This document shows, piece after piece, positions 1-6,520 of a DNA stretch of 8,638 nt (positions within the stretch are counted from its first letter, which is position 1; each line of letters opens with the position of its first letter). The translations under genes were made by a program, and so were the position numbers. The notes under the pieces are model-generated. The model had not been told where the DNA came from. It searched no databases and saw only the letters and a list, made by a program, of their open reading frames with translations. The DNA is from Chloroflexota bacterium (GTDB lineage Bacteria > Chloroflexota > Anaerolineae > Fen-1058): the NCBI GenBank assembly GCA_016219235.1, contig JACRBO010000556.1:1-8638 (forward strand). The letters run 5' to 3'.

Positions 1-54
1 AGCAGAGCGGGCTCCCACGCCCGCGGACCCGGCGGCGTGGGAGCCGCCTCTGCT
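1..54. repeat. Large imperfect hairpin (21-bp arms)
   Basis: The arms at 1-21 and 34-54 are reverse complements except for two adjacent mismatches, with a 12-base loop. The right arm is followed by a few T residues (58-60), too few for a convincing intrinsic terminator. It could end an upstream gene outside the window or be a dispersed palindromic repeat. Its outer stem sequence, CAGAGGCG on one strand, recurs in the hairpin at 3994-4022. Confidence 0.75.
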
Positions 55-68
55 AAGTTTCTGCCCTC

Positions 69-112
69 ACGCATCACGCTTGAGGGATGCGCGAAGCGTC
101 TCGCAATGACGG
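69..112. repeat. Possible dispersed repeat remnant
   Basis: Read on the minus strand this stretch begins CGTCATTGCGAG, followed by ACGCTTCGCGCATCCC. This resembles the widespread intergenic GTCATTGCGAG...GAAGCG-type repeats known from many bacterial genomes. It also contains short internal inverted repeats: CGCATC/GATGCG at 70-75 and 86-91, and ACGCTT/AAGCGT at 76-81 and 94-99. The family assignment is from memory and was not checked by a search. It explains why the in-frame ATG at 87 is unlikely to be a real start. Confidence 0.4.
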
Positions 113-119
113 CGCACAC

Positions 120-123
120 AGGA
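120..123 (+). promoter_or_regulatory. Ribosome binding site for the cytochrome gene
   Basis: AGGA lies 8 bases before the ATG at 132. It supports that start over the in-frame ATG at 87, which would add 15 charged residues ahead of the signal peptide and lies in repeat-like sequence. Confidence 0.55.
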
Positions 124-131
124 CGTTCGTA

Positions 132-1736
132 ATGAAACACCGTTGGCTAACTTCACTCGCACTGGCCGCGTTAAGCCTCATCGGCGTGTGGCTCAGTCTC
201 ATCGGGCCGATCCCGATCGAAGCCGCCGGCACCGCGACAGTTGACGGAGTCGTGGTCGATGGCAACGGGCCGATCGAGAACGTTACCGTCCGTGTGCGCG
301 CCACGGACAACGTCACTTATACTTCGAACGATGGACGTTTCATGCTCGATTCGTTGATCGAAGGACAAACGGTCGAAGTGACGGCGTGGGCCGAAGGCTA
401 CTACATTGCCAACACCTACGTTACGCCGACCATCAGCGGCATCACGTTGACCCTGCGCCGCTATCACACCACCGATCATCCGTCGTACACGTGGCCCTCG
501 CCCATCAGCGGCACGTCGGCGGGCGCGTGCGGCAACTGCCATCCGATGATCGTGTCGCAGTGGATCACCAACGGCCACGGCAGCGCGACGTTCAACCCGC
601 GCTTCTACAGCCTGTACAACGGCACCGATCTGACCGGCACAAACTCGATCGGCCCCGGCTACCTCAACGATTTTCCCGGCACGGCGGGCAACTGCGCCAA
701 CTGCCACGCGCCCGGCGCGGGCGTGGATGGCTATTTGAACACGGACATGAACAGCGTGCGCGATGTGTTCACGGCCACCATCCACTGCGACTACTGCCAC
801 AAGATCGGCGGCGTGTATCTGAACCCGGCGACCGGCTCGGTGTATGCCAATGCGCCCGGCGTACACAGCCAACAAATGCTTCGTCCACCGCCGGGTGACA
901 ACATTTTCTTCGGCCCCTACGACGACATTCACGATCCCGACACGCGCCTGCCGCTGATCAGCGAGAGCGCCTGGTGCGCGCCGTGCCATCAGTTCAGCCT
1001 GTGGGGCACGCCGATCTACGAGTCGTTCAACGAGTGGCGCAACAGCCCATACGCCGAAGCCGGCATCACCTGCCAGAAGTGCCACATGCCGCCGAACGGC
1101 GACACCTACTTTGCGCTGCCAGAAGTCGGCGGACTTCAACATCCGCCCGAACGCATACCCTCGCATCTCGATCGCGGCGTCACGGATGTCGATCTACTTC
1201 AAAACAGTGTGACGCTGACCGTCTCTGCGCGGCAGATCATGGATCGGATCGAAGTGACGGTCAGCATCACCAACACTGACGTCGGCCATCACGTTCCGAC
1301 CGATCATCCGGGCCGACAGATGATCCTCACGATCCACGCCACGGATGCACAAGGACATGATTTGCTTCAGCAAGCCGGAGAGGTAGTACCCGCGTGGGGC
1401 GGAGCGCAAGCGGGCAGGCCGGGCAAGGTCTTTGCCAAAATCTTGCAAGATATTGCCACGGGCGAAGCGCCGGTTGTGAGCTACTGGAAGCAGACGCGCA
1501 TCATCAGCGACACGCGGCTCGCCGCTCTGCAGAACGACACATCGGCTTATACTTTTGCTGCACCGGCGAGCGGCGGACCAATCATAATCACAGGCGGGCT
1601 GCGTTTTCGACGCTTATTTCAAACGTTGCTGGACGTTAAAGGTTGGAACATGTCCGACATTGTGATGGAAGAGACTCAGGTTGCCTTGCTGACCGCGCCA
1701 TCCCGGCGCGTGTATCTGCCACACATCATGCGCTAA
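132..1736 (+). CDS. Secreted pentahaem c-type cytochrome (cytochrome c554-like)
   Basis: A 534-residue exported multihaem cytochrome, probably handling electrons outside the cytoplasmic membrane; partner and substrate cannot be told. Residues 1 to about 33 form a signal peptide (MKHRW, then a hydrophobic stretch). Residues about 34-110 resemble a carboxypeptidase-regulatory-like beta-sandwich. Five CXXCH haem sites follow: CGNCH 133, CANCH 188, CDYCH 219, CAPCH 282 and CQKCH 314. The pattern W..NGHGSA near residue 149 and EWRNSPYAEAGITCQKCHMP resemble the cytochrome c554/multihaem family, where such His residues act as distal ligands. From about 360 there is a beta-rich C-terminal domain with the GHHVPT motif (385-390) seen in many such cytochromes. 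The protein ends VYLPHIMR, like other tails in this window. The start at 132 is chosen for the signal peptide and the AGGA site. The gene stands alone, with its own terminator. Function below family level is inference. Confidence 0.9.
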   Translation: MKHRWLTSLALAALSLIGVWLSLIGPIPIEAAGTATVDGVVVDGNGPIENVTVRVRATDNVTYTSNDGRFMLDSLIEGQTVEVTAWAEGYYIANTYVTPTISGITLTLRRYHTTDHPSYTWPSPISGTSAGACGNCHPMIVSQWITNGHGSATFNPRFYSLYNGTDLTGTNSIGPGYLNDFPGTAGNCANCHAPGAGVDGYLNTDMNSVRDVFTATIHCDYCHKIGGVYLNPATGSVYANAPGVHSQQMLRPPPGDNIFFGPYDDIHDPDTRLPLISESAWCAPCHQFSLWGTPIYESFNEWRNSPYAEAGITCQKCHMPPNGDTYFALPEVGGLQHPPERIPSHLDRGVTDVDLLQNSVTLTVSARQIMDRIEVTVSITNTDVGHHVPTDHPGRQMILTIHATDAQGHDLLQQAGEVVPAWGGAQAGRPGKVFAKILQDIATGEAPVVSYWKQTRIISDTRLAALQNDTSAYTFAAPASGGPIIITGGLRFRRLFQTLLDVKGWNMSDIVMEETQVALLTAPSRRVYLPHIMR

Positions 1737-1749
1737 GCACACATCACGG

Positions 1750-1806
1750 ACGTGCCATATCCCCGAAATCAAATAATCAAATTCGGGGATATGGCACGTT
1801 TGTTTT
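1750..1806 (+). terminator. Intrinsic terminator of the cytochrome gene
   Basis: A perfect 18-bp stem (1750-1767 with 1782-1799) and a 14-base A/T-rich loop are followed by TTGTTTT. It begins 13 bases after the cytochrome stop codon. On the minus strand no U tract follows the stem, so it should act mainly for plus-strand transcription, although the minus-strand remnant at 1831 also ends close to it. Confidence 0.9.
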
Positions 1807-1830
1807 AGCGGGACGCCACGACAACGGCAG

Positions 1831-2001
1831 TTAGCGCCGTATAACCGGCAAGAACAGCCGCCGCAAATCGATCGTCGTCGTGATCGTCGCGAAGTTATCG
1901 GCCAGCGTCGGATCGGTGGGGCTGCCGATACCCGCGCTGTTGGTGATGATCACCGTCGGGCAGTTATTCTGCGCAGCTAACCCGGTGTGACCCTTTCCCA
2001 G
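1831..2001 (-). pseudogene. C-terminal remnant of a DUF11-type surface protein
   Basis: Just downstream of the beta-helix gene, in the -1 frame relative to it, 56 codons run to a TAA at 1831-1833 with no ATG. Codon use is GC-rich at third positions, as in real genes here. The peptide includes NNCPTVIITNSAG, then SPTDPTLADNFATITTTI, then the end LRRLFLPVIRR. The middle matches the closing strand of DUF11 domains (TITS..DPTPGNNTSTAVT in the neighbour), and the end matches the YLP-type tails of the two intact genes nearby. I read it as the 3' scar of a related gene lost by deletion or recombination with the neighbour. The alternative is a frameshifted extension of the neighbour: the frame is also open through the overlap from about 2060 to 2002. 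Confidence 0.55.
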
Positions 2002-2003
2002 TT

Positions 2004-3962
2004 CTACTGACCGCGCTCGATCAACGGCAAGTAGAGATAGAGCAGTTTTAACACACGTGTCACAGCCGTCGAGGTGTTATTGCCCGGAGTTGGATCAGCG
2101 ATGCTGGACGTGATTGTAGCCGTGTTGTGGATAACCGTTGCCGTGGCGGGGGCCGTGACGGTGATCATGATCGTACCGGGTTCAAATGCCACCGCCGTCC
2201 GCGTGCAAGACACCTGACCGCTGTTCTCGTCGCACTGCCAACCTTCACCGGCCGCCGCTTGAAACGCCAGGACCGATGTGAGCTGATCGGTCACGGTGAC
2301 GTTTTCGGCTGCCAGCGGGCCTCGATTGGTGACGGTCAGCCGATAAGTCAACGTGCTGCCTAGATCGACCATGGCGGAAGTCGCCTGCTTGGTGATCGAC
2401 AGATCGGCCGCGACCCCGTCGAACTCATACGCGCCGATGTCGCAGTTCACACCATACGGGCGCGTCACGCCCCGCTGATCGGCTGCGGGGCAGCCCGCGT
2501 TCGTGCCGCGCTCGATCGCCGGGCTGGCGGCCAACAGCGCGTGGGTCCACGTGTGTCCGCCATTGTCCTGCAACGGCCCGATCAGCGCATTCGTATGGGT
2601 GATGTCGCCCGCCGCGGTCAGGCTGCACGTGTTGTCGTCGTCCAGGTTGTAACCCTGCGAGACCTGTGCGGCCAGCGGGCTGCTGACGCAACTGCCTTCG
2701 CTGGAGGTGTTGCCGAAGAAAAGCGTGTTCCTGGGAAACGAGCTGGCTTCATTGTTGAAGATCGCGCCACCCGCGCCGTCGGCCGCGTTATGCGCCAGCG
2801 TCACGTTCGCCAGAATCACGCCGGCTTTGTTGTAGACGCCGCCGCCATTGTCCAGCGCATGGTTGGCGCTGAAGGTGTCGTTGATCAGCGTCACGCTGCC
2901 GCCGCCGTTGTGATGCAGCCCGCCGCCCGCGTGCGCCGTGTTGTGATGGAGCGTGCTGTTGCGCAGCGTCAACACCGCCTGATTGTAAACGCCGCCGCCG
3001 TTCACTTGCGCCGTGTTGTACGCAATCGTCGTGGCGTCCAGGTTGACCGTGGCATTCGCGCCCGCGTTGAACACGCCGCCGCCGCTGGAGCCGGTATTGC
3101 TCAGTATCTCACTCCGCGCGATCGTCACGCTGGCCGGGGCCGCGCCCGCGCTGGCATTGTAAACGCCGCTGCCCTCCGTGTTGCCGATCACGCTGACGTC
3201 GAAGAGTTCCGTTGAAAAGGCCGCGTTATACAATCCGCCGCGATTGCCGCGCAGCGTGCCGCCGTTGAAACTCAGCGCGCCTTGCGCGTTGTAAAGGCCA
3301 TAGCCCAACGTGTTGGATACGATGTGGGCGTTATTCAGGATCAAGTTGCCGCCCGCATTGAAAATGCCGCCGCCCGCATTGCTCGACACCGCGCTGTCCG
3401 TGGCAACGAGTTTGCCCTTGAGCCAGATACCGCCACCCGTCTGTGCCGAATTGCCGATCACCGCACTGTTCGTCAACGTCAACGCCCCCGTCGTGCTGAT
3501 GACGAGTCCGCCGCCGAAATCCGCTGCGCCGTGCTGGACGATCAGATCGATCAGCGTGACACGCGCGCCGGGCGCAATCTCAAACACCCGATCGAGCTGG
3601 TTGCCATCGATCGCGGCCGGTCCGTTGATGGTCACCGTCCCGCTGAGATCGAGATCGCCGGTCAACGCGGCCTGTTCATCAGCGCCCGCCATCGTCAGCG
3701 TGATCGTGATCGGCTGCGGCAGAGCCGCCTCAAACTCGATCGTGTCCGCGCCGCTGCCCGCGAGACAACCGCCTGTTGCACTATCCGTATTCGCCGCGAT
3801 GATGGCCTCGCGCAGCGAACACACTCCGTCGTCGGCGATGGTGTCGCCGGTCGTGGTCACGATCAAGGTCGAAGTCGCACGCGCCGGGGCGGCCAGCCAC
3901 AGCAGTGTTCCAAGTATGGCGGCTAAGGTCAGCGCGCCGGCCAATCCGATGTCACGTCGCAT
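2004..3962 (-). CDS. CSLREA domain beta-helix surface protein with DUF11
   Basis: A 652-residue secreted repeat protein, probably a cell-surface or adhesin-like structural protein; no enzyme motif is visible. Residues 1-29 form a signal peptide ending APARA. The CSLREA motif is at 48-53, in the usual context of a 'TTTGDTIADDGVCSLREAI'-like stretch. Residues about 105-425 form a right-handed parallel beta-helix marked by about nine turns of the GGGVYN/GGGIFN/GGLYN type. A choice-of-anchor Q-like segment follows at about 454-514 (GPLQDNGGHTWTHALL, then CDIGAYEF). A DUF11 domain spans about 519-636 (ADLSITKQ... to DPTPGNNT). The end is LLYLYLPLIERGQ, a hydrophobic YLP tail. In-frame ATGs also exist at 3992 and 3974. 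The one at 3962 is preferred because GAGG lies 6 bases ahead and the signal peptide then starts MRRD. The gene probably has its own promoter, since hairpins separate it from the protease. Confidence 0.9.
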   Translation of the reverse strand: MRRDIGLAGALTLAAILGTLLWLAAPARATSTLIVTTTGDTIADDGVCSLREAIIAANTDSATGGCLAGSGADTIEFEAALPQPITITLTMAGADEQAALTGDLDLSGTVTINGPAAIDGNQLDRVFEIAPGARVTLIDLIVQHGAADFGGGLVISTTGALTLTNSAVIGNSAQTGGGIWLKGKLVATDSAVSSNAGGGIFNAGGNLILNNAHIVSNTLGYGLYNAQGALSFNGGTLRGNRGGLYNAAFSTELFDVSVIGNTEGSGVYNASAGAAPASVTIARSEILSNTGSSGGGVFNAGANATVNLDATTIAYNTAQVNGGGVYNQAVLTLRNSTLHHNTAHAGGGLHHNGGGSVTLINDTFSANHALDNGGGVYNKAGVILANVTLAHNAADGAGGAIFNNEASSFPRNTLFFGNTSSEGSCVSSPLAAQVSQGYNLDDDNTCSLTAAGDITHTNALIGPLQDNGGHTWTHALLAASPAIERGTNAGCPAADQRGVTRPYGVNCDIGAYEFDGVAADLSITKQATSAMVDLGSTLTYRLTVTNRGPLAAENVTVTDQLTSVLAFQAAAGEGWQCDENSGQVSCTRTAVAFEPGTIMITVTAPATATVIHNTATITSSIADPTPGNNTSTAVTRVLKLLYLYLPLIERGQ

Positions 3963-3968
3963 GGTCTG

Positions 3969-3972
3969 CCTC
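3969..3972 (-). promoter_or_regulatory. Ribosome binding site choosing the CSLREA gene start
   Basis: On the minus strand GAGG sits 6 bases before the ATG at 3962. The alternative ATGs at 3974 and 3992 have no comparable site, and the latter abuts the hairpin at 3994-4022. Confidence 0.55.
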
Positions 3973-3993
3973 ATCTCAGGAGTCGTTATCATG

Positions 3994-4022
3994 ACAGAGG
4001 CGAGTCTGAGACTCGCCTCTGT
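3994..4022. repeat. Perfect 13-bp hairpin upstream of the CSLREA gene
   Basis: The arms 3994-4006 and 4010-4022 (ACAGAGGCGAGTC/GACTCGCCTCTGT) pair perfectly around a 3-base loop. The hairpin ends 31 bases before the CSLREA start codon. No U tract follows on the minus strand, so it is a weak terminator candidate. It could be a leader structure or a small dispersed palindrome. A partial copy of its right end (GCCTCTGT) lies at 4027-4034. Confidence 0.8.
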
Positions 4023-4039
4023 TCTAGCCTCTGTCAGAA

Positions 4040-4093
4040 AGCACCCTGAGCGGAGTGCCGCAGCAGTTTCGCGGCACGGAGTCGAAGGGGCGG
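4040..4093. repeat. Palindromic intergenic repeat, copy A
   Basis: The copy begins AGCACCCTGAGCGGAG and ends GGAGTCGAAGGGGCGG. The outer parts fit the widespread CCCTGAGC...GTCGAAGGG intergenic palindrome known in many bacterial genomes (from memory). Its centre carries a 7-bp stem, GTGCCGC (4055-4061) with GCGGCAC (4071-4077), flanked on both sides by CGGAG. Together with the inverted copy at 4118-4169 it occupies most of the gap between the protease and CSLREA genes. Confidence 0.75.
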
Positions 4094-4117
4094 CTAAACT
4101 GAGGAACTCAACCGCAA

Positions 4118-4169
4118 CCGCATCCTTCGACTGCGCAGCGGAAAAGCACGCTGCTCCGCTCAGGATGCT
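4118..4169. repeat. Palindromic intergenic repeat, copy B (inverted)
   Basis: The reverse complement begins AGCATCCTGAGCGGAG and ends AGTCGAAGGATGCGG, so it is a diverged copy of the element at 4040-4093 in opposite orientation, 24 bases away. Its inner stem, GCAGCG (4135-4140) with CGCTGC (4149-4154), differs in sequence from that of copy A but still pairs. The rest of the 4170-4243 gap shows no further gene or clear promoter. Confidence 0.75.
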
Positions 4170-4243
4170 TAACGTCCCGCTTCCAGTGACTTTTTAGATA
4201 TGTGTTGGCGCTAAGCCCGTCCTCAATGCCGTCTATGGCGCCG

Positions 4244-6520
4244 TCACGGCCCGATGGTCGTATTGCGGGTCGAGACAAAGCCATCGAAGTATTCCGTGCC
4301 CGCAATGCCGGACACCACATTGATCGCGCCCAGGCGAACTTCCTCAACCCGATAGTTCCCGTTGGCAACTCCGCTGCGCGTTTGCTTCACTGTCCCGTCG
4401 ATCCACAAACTTAACGCGCCGTTCGTGCCGCTGGCCGTTGAAGCCGCTTGCCACTCAATCTCGATCGCGTGACTGGCGTCGCTGATCGTGTACCAGTTGG
4501 TCGCCAGGTTGGAGCCGCTGTTGGTGCGCGCCACCCCGCGCAGTTGATAGACATTCGACGAGCGGCGGAACTCCACGCGGAACACGATCGCGCCCGAAGC
4601 CGAGTAGCCCACCAGCACGTTGTGCGCCTTGCCGTTGCTCATCGTCACACTGTTCGGCGCGAAGTAGAACCGCGCATGATAAGTGGCTTCGTTCGCAGGT
4701 GATGCGTCGCTGACGTACAACGCGCGCGTGCTGTTGATCAGTGCTTGCAAGCCCCACTTGCCGCTCAACGCCGCAGCCGTCGTGACGGTCAAGCGCCCCG
4801 CACCCGTTGATGCACTCGACCACGCGCCGAGCGTGCCGGATTCAAAACCATCGGCGAAGATTGTGTCACCGGGCACAGCGGTCGGCGTTGGAGTTGAGGT
4901 CGGCATTGGTGTGGCAGTTGGCAATGGCGTGGCCGTCGGCACCGCTGTTGAGGTTGAAGTCGGTAGCGGCGTCGCCGTCGATGTCGGCGTTGAAGTCGGC
5001 AACGGCGTCGCCGTCGATGTCGGTGTCGCCGTCGCGGTTGCAGTTGCAGTCGCCGTTGGCGCAGGCGTGTCAGTTGCCGCCAGAGTGGCCGTCGGCGTCG
5101 GGGTATCCGTCGGGTTGGGGGTAGCGGACGGCGTGGGTAATGGACCGTTCGCCACCGCAGTGTAGGCCGCCAGCACATCGAGGCGACCCGCGCCATACGC
5201 GTTATCCGCACCGATCGCGCCCAGATCAAAGGCGGTTGAAATCAGCGCCGCGCGTTGTTGATCGACCGTCAAATCAGGAAACGCGCTCAACAACAGCGCC
5301 AGCGCCCCGGAGACGTGCGGCGCGGCCAGCGAGGTGCCAGAGGCTTCGTAATAGCCGCCCACGATGTCCGAAGTCCAGATGTTCACGCCCGGCGCAACCA
5401 TGTCCGGGTACGTGACCGCCTCGGCGCGCCCGCAGCTGGTGGGGCCGCGACTGCTATCGGCCGCGATGAAACTGTTGGTGTTGATCGAACCGACCGAGAA
5501 GGCACCGGGATTATTCGCGGGGCTGGCGCTGGTTGAAGCGGCCGAACCAAAGTTGCCCGCCGCAAACACCGGCGTGATGCCCGCCGCTACCAATGCCTGC
5601 AAATCAGGCTCAAATTCCAGATTGCAGCCGATGCTGCTGAGCGTCCACGAATTGTTGACGATGTCCGGCGCGTCGGCAGTCAGCGCATCACCATCAGGAT
5701 CGAGCACCCATTGATAGCTTTGATGAATGCCGCTCGTCGTGCCCACACCGCTGTCGTTGAAAATCTTCGCCGCGATCCATTGCGCATCCGGCGCGACGCC
5801 AATCGCCGTGCCGCCCGCCTCCCGACCGACCATCACGCCCATGGTCCACGTGCCGTGCCCGCTGTGATCGTGCGGCGTGGCGTGCTGGCCGTATGGATCG
5901 AACCAGCTATTCGCGCCGCCGCGCCACTGCGCGTTGAGATCGGGATGCGTGGCATCGACGCCGGTATCCAGGCTCGCGACAACAATGCCCTGTCCGCGAT
6001 AGCCCAGGTTCCACACCGCGGGAGCATTGATCAGCGTCAAGTTCGGTTCAGCCGCCGCAGCCGGCGCGAGTGATCGAGGTCGCGTCGGCGCGGGAATTAC
6101 CGCATCCAGCACAACCCGATCGACCAGCGGCGACCTACTGAGTTCCTCGATCACACGCGATTGAGCCGACACCGCGATCGCATTGACGATCCACAACGGC
6201 TTGATCGTCTGCACGTCGCCCCGTTTTTGTTGCAGCGCCCGCAGCAGCGGCCCTTGCGATCGAGCTGCGGTGTCGCGCAGTCGCTGAATCACTTGCGCTT
6301 GCCGCTCGGCGCGCGGGCCGGCGCGCAGCGTGCGCACGTCGGCTTGCTCGCGCAAGATCACGATCACATCCAGCACGGCCTCCGGTTGGGCGCGCAATCG
6401 ATCGGCCAGCACCGGATCGATCGGCGAAGCCGAACGCGCGCTGACTGAAATTGATCGGCCCATCAACACGGCGCTGATAGCGCACACGAACAGGCTGCTC
6501 AAGATAAATCGGATTTTCAT
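4244..6520 (-). CDS. Secreted S8 (subtilisin-like) serine protease with lectin-like C-terminus
   Basis: A 758-residue exported endopeptidase. Residues 1 to about 28 form a signal peptide (MKIRFILSS...). About 33-140 is an inhibitor I9-type propeptide. The peptidase S8 domain spans about 155-455 with the full triad: Asp185 in SLDTGVD, His222 in SGHGT and Ser397 in GTSLAAPH, plus the oxyanion Asn323 in FAAGNFG. A Thr/Pro/Ala-rich linker of about 90 residues (460-551) leads to a C-terminal domain of about 205 residues. That domain starts [13 protein letters not shown] and ends [16 protein letters not shown], which looks like a concanavalin A/LamG-type jelly roll that may bind polysaccharide. Unlike its secreted neighbours it has no YLP tail. 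The start at 6520 is supported by GAGGAG 5 bases ahead and by the signal peptide; the frame is open upstream inside copCD but that is not coding. The ATG overlaps the copCD stop (ATGA), implying translational coupling. Confidence 0.95.
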   Translation of the reverse strand: MKIRFILSSLFVCAISAVLMGRSISVSARSASPIDPVLADRLRAQPEAVLDVIVILREQADVRTLRAGPRAERQAQVIQRLRDTAARSQGPLLRALQQKRGDVQTIKPLWIVNAIAVSAQSRVIEELSRSPLVDRVVLDAVIPAPTRPRSLAPAAAAEPNLTLINAPAVWNLGYRGQGIVVASLDTGVDATHPDLNAQWRGGANSWFDPYGQHATPHDHSGHGTWTMGVMVGREAGGTAIGVAPDAQWIAAKIFNDSGVGTTSGIHQSYQWVLDPDGDALTADAPDIVNNSWTLSSIGCNLEFEPDLQALVAAGITPVFAAGNFGSAASTSASPANNPGAFSVGSINTNSFIAADSSRGPTSCGRAEAVTYPDMVAPGVNIWTSDIVGGYYEASGTSLAAPHVSGALALLLSAFPDLTVDQQRAALISTAFDLGAIGADNAYGAGRLDVLAAYTAVANGPLPTPSATPNPTDTPTPTATLAATDTPAPTATATATATATPTSTATPLPTSTPTSTATPLPTSTSTAVPTATPLPTATPMPTSTPTPTAVPGDTIFADGFESGTLGAWSSASTGAGRLTVTTAAALSGKWGLQALINSTRALYVSDASPANEATYHARFYFAPNSVTMSNGKAHNVLVGYSASGAIVFRVEFRRSSNVYQLRGVARTNSGSNLATNWYTISDASHAIEIEWQAASTASGTNGALSLWIDGTVKQTRSGVANGNYRVEEVRLGAINVVSGIAGTEYFDGFVSTRNTTIGP
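4868..5143 (-). repeat. Low-complexity Thr/Pro linker with a 36-bp tandem duplication
   Basis: This part of the protease gene encodes a TP/TATP-rich spacer between catalytic and lectin-like domains. Within it, 4953-4988 and 4989-5024 are direct 36-bp repeats differing at three bases. They encode consecutive 12-residue units, [12 protein letters not shown] and [12 protein letters not shown]. Such linkers are commonly flexible and may be O-glycosylated; that is family knowledge, not shown here. Confidence 0.85.

Noticed and set aside
87..131. N-terminal extension of the cytochrome from the ATG at 87
   Set aside because: It adds charged residues before a good signal peptide, overlaps repeat-like sequence, and the AGGA site fits the ATG at 132.
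171..1166. 331-codon minus-strand frame opposite the cytochrome gene
   Set aside because: The Arg/Ala/Val-rich translation shows no recognisable motif, while the plus strand carries five haem sites.
1750..1806. Bidirectional terminator also serving the minus strand
   Set aside because: The stem is not followed by a U tract on the minus strand, so only plus-strand termination is supported.
2541..3926. Long plus-strand frames rich in Arg and Ala opposite the CSLREA gene
   Set aside because: These are antisense shadows of GC-rich coding sequence. The minus-strand frame has clear domains and the shadows have none.
4040..4169. CRISPR-like repeats
   Set aside because: There are only two copies, in inverted orientation and each palindromic, with no regular spacers.
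4683..5165. Plus-strand frame rich in VGVGVEVG repeats
   Set aside because: It is the antisense shadow of the protease Thr/Pro linker, with no signal or domain of its own.
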